This document shows, piece after piece, positions 57,018 through 64,000 of a stretch of DNA of 64,000 nt. The stretch spans positions 43,264,654 through 43,328,653 of the forward strand of contig NC_084886.1 in the NCBI RefSeq assembly GCF_958979055.1, read 5' to 3'. The notes under the pieces are model-generated. The model saw nothing but the letters and a program-made list of their open reading frames with translations. It was not told the DNA's origin and did not search any database. The position numbers and the translations under genes were made by a program. How positions within the stretch are numbered: position 1 is the first letter of the stretch; each line of letters starts with the position of its first letter. Source of the DNA: Alnus glutinosa (Eukaryota > Streptophyta > Magnoliopsida > Fagales > Betulaceae).

Positions 57018-57205
57018 ACGTTAGCGAAATAGGATCTTCTCTATTTTAAATAAAATATTAGGATTTGAAGTCAACGTCCGCACGTCTTTTAAAATTTAAA
57101 ATCATGTACACCATTAGATGTATTAACTTTAAATCTTGACCATAAGATGGATAGTATCCATTTAATTTGAAATTGAGAAGATCTTATTCCGCGAATGTAA
57201 ATGAT
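57018..57205. mobile_element. Small MITE
   Basis: The left end GCGAAATAGGATCTTCTC is matched in reverse complement by the right end (CGCGGAATAAGATCTTCTC), with A/T-rich matching DNA inside. About 185 bases, no coding. Confidence 0.55.
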
Positions 57206-59764
57206 TATATTTAATCCAGTTAAAGAACAACTATACATTGTTCTAGTAACATGCTTATATGCTTTCTAAGTATATCATTGTTTTAATTAAAATTCATATC
57301 AAATAAAAAGCCTAAAACAACCATTCAAGTAAATATGGTATAGTTATTAAATTCTAAGTCAATAAAAGACACTTGGTTCTTGTTTTTCAACCATATTTCT
57401 CTTGACTTTTATTATAGACAACATAAAATTTGTTGCGAATTAAATTGAGAAGTTGGGCATCATTATTTTAGTACTGTTTCTTATCTGGGTAATTGCAGAA
57501 GTTTCTCATGTGTGTTCTTGTATCCTTTAAAAAATGAGGTAACTTTTAAAATCACAATTTGATCAAAATTCAATAGTAATCAATTACAAGCCAAATAGTA
57601 ATTTTAAAACCACATCATTTTTTAGGGACACAAGAGAGACTTCTAACATTACTCTTCTTATCTTGATTCAAAAACTGTGGATACAAATAGTAGTAGCTAT
57701 TCTTTCTAAGCGAAAACAGCATCTTACACCTTCAAAACACCATTAAAGAAAATTATTAGAAAAATTAGCAACAAAAAAACACCAATTTTGGTAATTCGCT
57801 TTTGGAATCCATGTCCAAACTTATTTAGATATTGGTTGGTCGTTTAAACATCAAAGATTATTGTAACAACCGGAAAACTCGAAACAATGCCACAAACTAT
57901 ATTTTTATCGTATAACTATCTTACAATACTGGTGTGATAATATCAACCAACCATTAATACATTCATTATTAAAAACAAAAAAATAAAAGATTAGTTGAAA
58001 CTGCCACATTAATATTGCGGATAATTGTGAGAAAAAAAAATATAAATTTTAGTAGAATCGATAGCCTCTAATAACGAGCCATTATAATCATAGAGCTTTC
58101 GTTAAAAATAAAATAAAATAAATAAATAAAAGAAGCTCTCCCCTCTCTCCTAAAACACCGATCCTTTGTCTCTGGCTGCCATAGTTTCCTCCTCCCCCTT
58201 CCCCTCTACTCCCATATTTTTCATTCTCTCATCATTTCTTGTCTCTTTTGAGGCTCATTTAGCCTCTTTGGAGCCCTATTTGTTGCCATTGGCAACTTAT
58301 CTTTGTCCAACAACCCCATCAGCTTTTCTTCCACCACAGATCGTCTGATTTTAACCTCCTACAATCATTTTTAGCCTCAGATTTGCCCCATTTTTGAAGT
58401 TTTTGGATTTATATTTTTCAAAATCATATCTGTCAACTTCAGGAAACTCCACCTTCAGGCGCGCCTCTCCACCATGATCATGGGTTTCTCCACTTCCAGA
58501 CACCATCAACTGTGACGCCTTCTGACCCACACACGCCCGCGAGTAGATCTTACTCGTGGATGCGTGTCCAACACACACCAACGTGTGGGTAGCTATACGC
58601 TGTGTGTGACATCTTCCACTACCTTCCACCACTCTCACCGGACTCTAGTAGTGGTTCCCCGCCCACTGACACCCACTGTCAGTGCGTGGGCTTTACGCAT
58701 CGGCCCTCTATTATGTCCACATCGCCCCCCTTCGCCTTGCCATTTGTCGATGTTGCTAGCTATTATATGCTTTTCTATTATGTCTATTTTCTATGTGTTG
58801 TTACTTTTAACTTAACCCAAACCGGATGGGCTACTGACTATTTGTTTGTGTTGGAGATCTCATTTTCATTGTTCTTTTCATTCTTGATTTGTACAGTTTT
58901 CTTGAAAACTAGTATAGATCCAAGTTTGTAAGGACTTCATACTTTTGATGGTTTTACCAGTCATAATGGGTTGTAGCTTTTATTGACTGCATTCTCAAGT
59001 GACTTATACCTTTTTGGTTTTTTTACAATTGATTGAGGTGCTAGTAGTCTATTTAAATTAGATTTCTCAATTGTTAAGTTTGTATTTGTTTTTGCCTTTT
59101 TTTTTTCCCTTGTCGTTTGTAATTTGATGTTTATTTACTTAAAAAGAAAAAAGAAAAAGAAAAAAAGCCTCTAACTGTAATTTAACTTCAATCAAAGGGC
59201 AGCTTGGGTAGTTCAAGAAAGACAAGGTCCACAAAAGTGAGCCCGCGCCCGCCCATGTGCTGCTCCAGAGAGGGTATAATCGTCATTTGAGTTTTTAATA
59301 TAGGAATGGATCAGATATGTCGGTTGTGGTCCCAACACTTGTGGTCTTTTATAAATTGTGCGGAATTCAAGGTGGTCTAGGCACAGTTTATACGAATATT
59401 TCTTGCCTTTAAAACGTGGCGACCTCTGATTCGGTATAAAGGGGGCTGTCTACGGATATCAATGACTTTCTATCACTTTCCTTTGGAAAGCTACGATATC
59501 TATGTAGAAAATATCGTGATATTTGGAAACAGAGATTTTTCACTCTCTCATTCGTACGCGTGCAGCGGGATTCCGTCGAGGGCAATTTATGTATGTTTCG
59601 TGTGTCCGAATCTCGCACGGTGACGCGTGCGACACGGTATCTTTTTGTCTTGTGCAGCCGAGAAGTCCAACACGGCCAACGCAGCCGATAAGTCCAACAC
59701 GTTGGCCGATAGCCATTGTCCAATTTGGGCCAATTGGCTTTTCCTTTCTTTTGAAAAAAATATA
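57206..59764. other. Intergenic; one unexplained CT/GC-rich block
   Basis: 57206-58130 is AT-rich and featureless. 58135-58760 is pyrimidine-rich, then GC-richer with ACACACGCCCGCGAG and CCACACGTTGGTGTG-type phrases, and ends in an A-rich stretch near 59140-59165. The composition differs from the surroundings and hints at an old insertion, but no ends or coding domain were found. 59400-59720 has another GC-richer patch with CG-rich phrases and no recognisable product. Confidence 0.4.
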
Positions 59765-59813
59765 TACAATTTAACCTCTTAAACTACGGTTTTTTTCTTT
59801 TTTTCTTCTTTTC

Positions 59814-59877
<64 letters not shown>

Positions 59878-60785
59878 CTTTTATGACCCTTCAAATTATT
59901 AAGACTTGTACTCCGGTCCTTAAAATTATCAAAACTTTTGAAAAATATCAATTTTGACAAAATATCCTCATAATATTCATATCATGTGTCATTTTTCAAT
60001 TAAAAAATAAAAAAAAAAATTGAAAAATAAAGTAATTTGATTTTTTTAAAATATGGGTGTTTGGGGTGGCATTATTTTCTAACCGCGACCCAATATTCCC
60101 GACATCCCTTCGGTCACCGTCTGTTTGCAACGCCGTAATGACCGATTTTATAATTCGGCTCTGCGAGTTTCGATTCGCAATCATCAGCTCGTTGATCTTG
60201 GCCGAGTTCAAGCTTGCTCCGCTATAGAAAATATCTTTCACTTGAGAGAAAAACTTGTCATCCTTGAGCCCCAGGTAGCTATTGGCCAACATTTTGAATG
60301 CAAAAAAATAATAGAGAGGAAGATGGATATGAACATCAATAAACAAGCTCACGGCCGTTGATTTCTCCGTCAGAAACAATCGAGGTTTTCCACAATGATG
60401 ATATACTTGCTCGTCATTTGTAACAAAACATAATTTAGATTGGAATAATTCATAACCTTCGAAAGATAAAAAATTAGCCATGTCAGCATTCGAAGAGGCG
60501 GATACGAGTTCGCCGAGCTACAGGTGTGTATCGTGCCCAATAACGATGTTGGAAAGAAGCAGTACGTCCTCCGGTTGATCGCAATATTTTTTTAAGAATA
60601 AAAAATAAAAAATATAGTTTTTTTTAGTTTTTAATTTTTTAATTTTTTTTTTAATTGAAAAAAGGCACGTGACAAGAGTATTATGGGGATATTTCGTCAA
60701 AATGAGTATTTTTCAAAGGTTTTGATAGTTTGAGGGGCCATCCAGAAAAATAATGATAGTTTGGAGAGCTAAATTGTATTTTTTC
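59765..60785. mobile_element. Pack-MULE-like element carrying a host gene fragment
   Basis: About 200 bases at the left (ACAATTTAACCTCTTAAACT, then ATCAAAACTTTTGAAAAATA, AATATCCTCATAATA, GTGTCATTTTTCAATTAAAAA) recur in reverse complement at the right, ending near 60785 (ACAATTTAGCTCTCCAAACT read inward). A T-rich tract near 59836-59878 expands the left arm. Between the arms lies an AAA-ATPase fragment. Long terminal inverted repeats around a host gene piece are the definition of a Pack-MULE. The target duplication was not established. Confidence 0.65.
60065..60345 (-). pseudogene. AAA-ATPase (BCS1-like, At2g46620-type) fragment
   Basis: The minus-strand reading DVHIHLPLYYFFAFKMLANS, YLGLKDDKFFSQVKDIF, LNSAKINELMIANRNSQSR and IKSVITALQTDGDRR matches the C-terminal end of the AAA domain and following helices of plant BCS1-like AAA-ATPases. 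Walker A and B regions are not present. The DNA further upstream (60345-60540) no longer reads as the family. It lies entirely between the inverted repeats, so it is a captured fragment, not a gene. Confidence 0.7.
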
Positions 60786-62267
60786 CTTTTTTTTCTTTTC
60801 GTTTTTGCTTCTTAATTAGGAAAAAACGAAAACCATATTGCTGGAATTTATGAGAGCATTTAGCACTACTCAAGTACTCAGTGTACTCACATTTTAAAAG
60901 TATGATTTATACTAAATCTTAAAAATTATACTAAAAATTGTTTTTATCTTTTTAAAAATCATAAATAAGGGTGTGCGTTTTTTAAAATATACAATTTTAA
61001 ACGTCAAAATGCAATTTAATCAAGCACTTAACCATGTTTCTAAAAATTTAATTTTTAAATCGCATGTTTTAAAATTTTTATCTTTCAATAATACTTTTTG
61101 AAATCACAACCTAAGTATATGTGGAACTGGTAAATTTTATATCTAATAATAATCATATGAACTGGTAAAAAAAAAAAAAAAAGAAAAAAAAAAAGGGGTC
61201 GAGGAGGAGGAGAGGGTACTAATAATAGCTGGGTTTAATGGGGCAGAAAATTACTTTCGTAGCTAAGGCCGAAAGATGCCCAAAAGCAAGCCAGACATTT
61301 CCGTTGGGCCGTAAGAGTTTGGTAGGCCCCAAGAACAATGAAAAAAGATTCAGCGGGCTTGATTGGGTTTCAGAAATTATTGTGAGTTTTTGGGCTACAA
61401 AATTTCATATTTTCCTACACAGCCATTTTGGCAAAAAGGGTTAAGAGGATTGAAAATGCAAATAATGGGTTTATTTAGCAGATATGGGGCTTACCTGGTT
61501 CATACCTTATAACCTATATTTGGATCATATAAACTGAATCAACAAAACACCCATTTAATTAATTAATGCTTCAAACCACGTTTGTATTTCAATTTTTTTT
61601 TTTTTTTTTTCCACTGATTAAAAAATTAATATTTTCTATTAATTTAAGTTTTTAAAATAATCGATAATTTAATATGATATGAAAGTCCATGTCCTCATCC
61701 GAGTTCAAACTCTACCTCTATAGTTTATTCCATATTTTAGTTAAAAATTCATTTTCTACCAAATTAAACTTTCGCAACAACTTAATGTTCCAAGTAATGG
61801 AGCTTTTTGCCTCGTACGTTTAGCAATTTGCAGCTAATTGAGATAACTTTAGTTTATAAAAAAAAATAATAATAATAATTAAAAAAAAGGGTCACTTTTA
61901 TTTGTTTTAAATAAGTAACCCTAATCCACTCTCTAATCTCTACGGCTAGGTCCCAATAAAGAAAAGAAATCATTAAGCATGGATAGAGTATTGTTAAAAT
62001 ATTGTTAAAATAAAGAAAGTAGCTAGTCTAGATCTACAATATTTTCCAAAAGCTTGGATCAATTTTTCTTTGTGGTCGCTATCCTCGATGGCGAAAGCCA
62101 TGATTCCATTCTTGCACTCACACCGGATGCCCACTAAAAATCATTTCACAATTAATTAATATCAAATATATATAATCAGCTGCTGATTTCACTAATTAAT
62201 CTCCCTTACAATATTCTATTATCTCTTCCGTACAAGTTACCCTGTGTTTTTGCCATTAACTCGAAAT

Positions 62268-62269
<2 letters not shown>
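60786..62269. other. Intergenic, no gene seen
   Basis: AT-rich sequence. A 68-codon plus frame at 61238-61444 sits in a slightly GC-richer patch but matches no family I know. Confidence 0.4.

Positions 62270-62326
<57 letters not shown>
62270..62326. repeat. CT microsatellite
   Basis: About 56 bases of pure TC repeat in otherwise intergenic DNA. Confidence 0.9.
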
Positions 62327-62328
<2 letters not shown>

Positions 62329-62666
62329 CTCTCTAAAAGTGTTGGAGGAAGTCCACTTTGGTAAACTGCGAAAGTGTTGAGCTTCTGCTGAGACATTGAT
62401 TGACTCAATCGAACCTGGTTTTGTGGCGCAGAATGCAGACTAAGAAACCCTAATTTATATACGAAAGTCTTCCTTTTCTTACAGCTATATATTATAACTT
62501 GTGATATATATCTTATTTGTGTGAATATTATTTATTTCAACGGCTTTCTTCCCGCAATATATTTATTAGAGTAATCAATGAAAGCCTAGATTTACTAGGA
62601 ATGTCCAATTTATTTTGGTGGCCAAACTTATATATACACACCCTACCGAATTAAATTGAAATTGAT

Positions 62667-62766
62667 GCAAATGGATCGATTATCGGGGGTATGTTTGGTT
62701 AATGTGTTTTGAAAATTGAATTCTCCAAAACACGTTAACCAAACATACCCGGCCCGATCCATTTGC
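62667..62766. repeat. 100-nt near-perfect hairpin
   Basis: GCAAATGGATCG (62667-62678) pairs exactly with CGATCCATTTGC (62755-62766). GGGTATGTTTGGTTAA pairs exactly with TTAACCAAACATACCC. GTGTTTTG pairs with CAAAACAC, with one T/C mismatch between the blocks. The loop is only about 15-20 bases. It could be a collapsed MITE with GGGTATGTTTGG-type ends or a small-RNA precursor. Confidence 0.85.
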
Positions 62767-63186
62767 ATAAATGCATTACATATATTTTCATTAGCACATT
62801 GTTGCAGGCCAGGCTTTCGTGCCGCATTACAATTCTCCTCTTGATCCCTTTCAAAGCCTAAACATGCATGAAGTGGCACAGTGATGAGGTCCGATCGATA
62901 TTAACCTTTCCACAATTTAGGCACCCAAACAAGCTAGGAGCCACACATGCTGTACTGAATAGTAACGATGATAGCGTCCATGCTTCTTGTTTTAACTTCT
63001 TCGCTTCAAAAACGGAAAAAGTGCACTATTTGTTACACTAGAAACATTCATCTTGGCCTTATCCAAAGTATATATATAGGGTCAACTAGTCAAGAACATG
63101 TATCATGCTGCATTAATTAGATATACCAAAATCACGTTATACTAGCCTCATTCAGACTCTTTTCATTCTATAGTTATTGAGTTAGC

Positions 63187-63189
<3 letters not shown>
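62767..63189. other. Intergenic, no gene seen
   Basis: No feature recognised between the hairpin and the TA repeat. Confidence 0.4.

Positions 63190-63272
<83 letters not shown>
63190..63272. repeat. TA microsatellite
   Basis: About 82 bases of uninterrupted AT dinucleotide repeat. Confidence 0.95.
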
Positions 63273-63275
<3 letters not shown>

Positions 63276-64000
63276 TTGTTTAGAGCATTCACACTCGGCT
63301 CAGCACATTTTCTCTCAATTTTATTTAAAAAAATCATTTTTTTTTTCGCTACTCGATCACTTTTATAAAGCACCTATGTACATCATTGCACTCTTTATTT
63401 TAACTATCCATTTTCACTATTCCAATTCATTATTCTTTCTATTTCAAAGCACTTAATTACATTCCAAAATCATGTACATGTCTTACCCGAGTAGAAAAAA
63501 AAAATGTACGTTTGGCGAGTTACAATGCCCATCAAGTTTGGTGAACATTGTAATAACCCATCAATTTTGGGGCTAAAATAGCTAGCCAGATGGAGCTACA
63601 TTTTGCAACGACATAAGAAAAAACGCTAGTCAACTGCCCTATCACTTAAAAGAATTAGCCAATTTGAAGTTTTTCTTAGAATCATTTATAAAACTTAATT
63701 TCACATAGTAAATAAGCAATGTGAGACTTAACACCCATGTATGTCTTTATAAATTACTCACTCTATGTGAGCTACTCATCTTCTCAATATAAGACCAGAG
63801 TATTATAAATTTTCATCCAAATTTGCATATCAATTATCTAAAACAACATTTAGCTAGCGGGTGGAAATGCTCTTTACCTCCCCCTTGGCTTGCAGCCTTT
63901 TACTACCTAAACTTTCTCTAATTGAACAAAATATGATGGAACCAAACTATCACATCAATAACCAATAGACTCGAAAATGGAACATATTATGTGGTTCATC
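63273..64000. other. Intergenic, no gene seen
   Basis: AT-rich sequence up to the window edge with no recognisable gene or element. Confidence 0.4.

Noticed and set aside
58351-58638. 95-codon minus frame in the compositional island
   Set aside because: No recognisable domain, no promoter, and overlapping frames on the other strand are equally long.
59409-59723. 104-codon minus frame rich in Arg and Ser
   Set aside because: No domain and no conserved partner; the length comes from a CG-richer patch.
62643-62879. 78-codon minus frame across the hairpin
   Set aside because: It owes its length to the inverted repeat and has no family match.
63182-63456. Open frames on both strands over the TA repeat
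   Set aside because: They are I-Y alternations forced by the AT dinucleotide repeat.

Overview
This is AT-rich nuclear DNA from a flowering plant, most likely a eudicot. It holds intron-containing plant genes, U2 snRNA genes with plant-type upstream promoter elements, Ty3/gypsy LTR elements of the plant chromovirus and Tat lineages, and many plant MITE/hAT/CACTA/MULE-type DNA elements. The species cannot be named from the sequence alone.

Layout. 1-3786: a gibberellin 2-oxidase gene (copy A, 332 aa, three exons). 3787-7650: its decayed flank, with a relic of an invertase 3' tail (4722-4912), fold-back elements and a reverse-strand GNAT acetyltransferase pseudogene. 7653-26049: left copy of a large tandem duplication, holding a U2 snRNA, a GNAT pseudogene split by a 5.3-kb chromovirus, a GNAT fragment, a U2-like relic with a good snRNA promoter, nested MITEs, GA2ox copy B (306 aa), a GA2ox exon-3 relic and a neutral/alkaline invertase that has lost its first exon. 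26047-39624: a broken Tat-type Ty3/gypsy element with a nested LTR-like insertion, tandem repeats and an antisense gene. 39625-55326: right copy of the duplication in the same order, without the chromovirus but with a 2.5-kb non-autonomous CACTA element. It holds GA2ox copy C, and its invertase is complete (six exons, 672 aa, ending upstream at 56373 with a plausible TATA box and 5'UTR intron). 56760-64000: mostly intergenic, with a small MITE, a Pack-MULE-like element carrying an AAA-ATPase fragment, a 100-nt near-perfect hairpin and long microsatellites.

Functional view. The three genes that look intact (GA2ox A, B and C) encode enzymes that inactivate gibberellins by 2-beta-hydroxylation. 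B and C are identical at protein level, so the duplication doubled this gene. The intact invertase cleaves sucrose and carries an organelle-type N-terminal extension. All other gene copies look decayed.

The most informative structure is the duplication itself. The empty form of both breakpoints is still present in the window: the MITE interior at 7653 and the invertase first intron at 55326. The left breakpoint joins invertase intron to LTR interior with a 3-base AAT overlap, while the right breakpoint is the exact LTR end. This fits an unequal exchange between two non-identical chromosomes, only one of which carried the Tat element.
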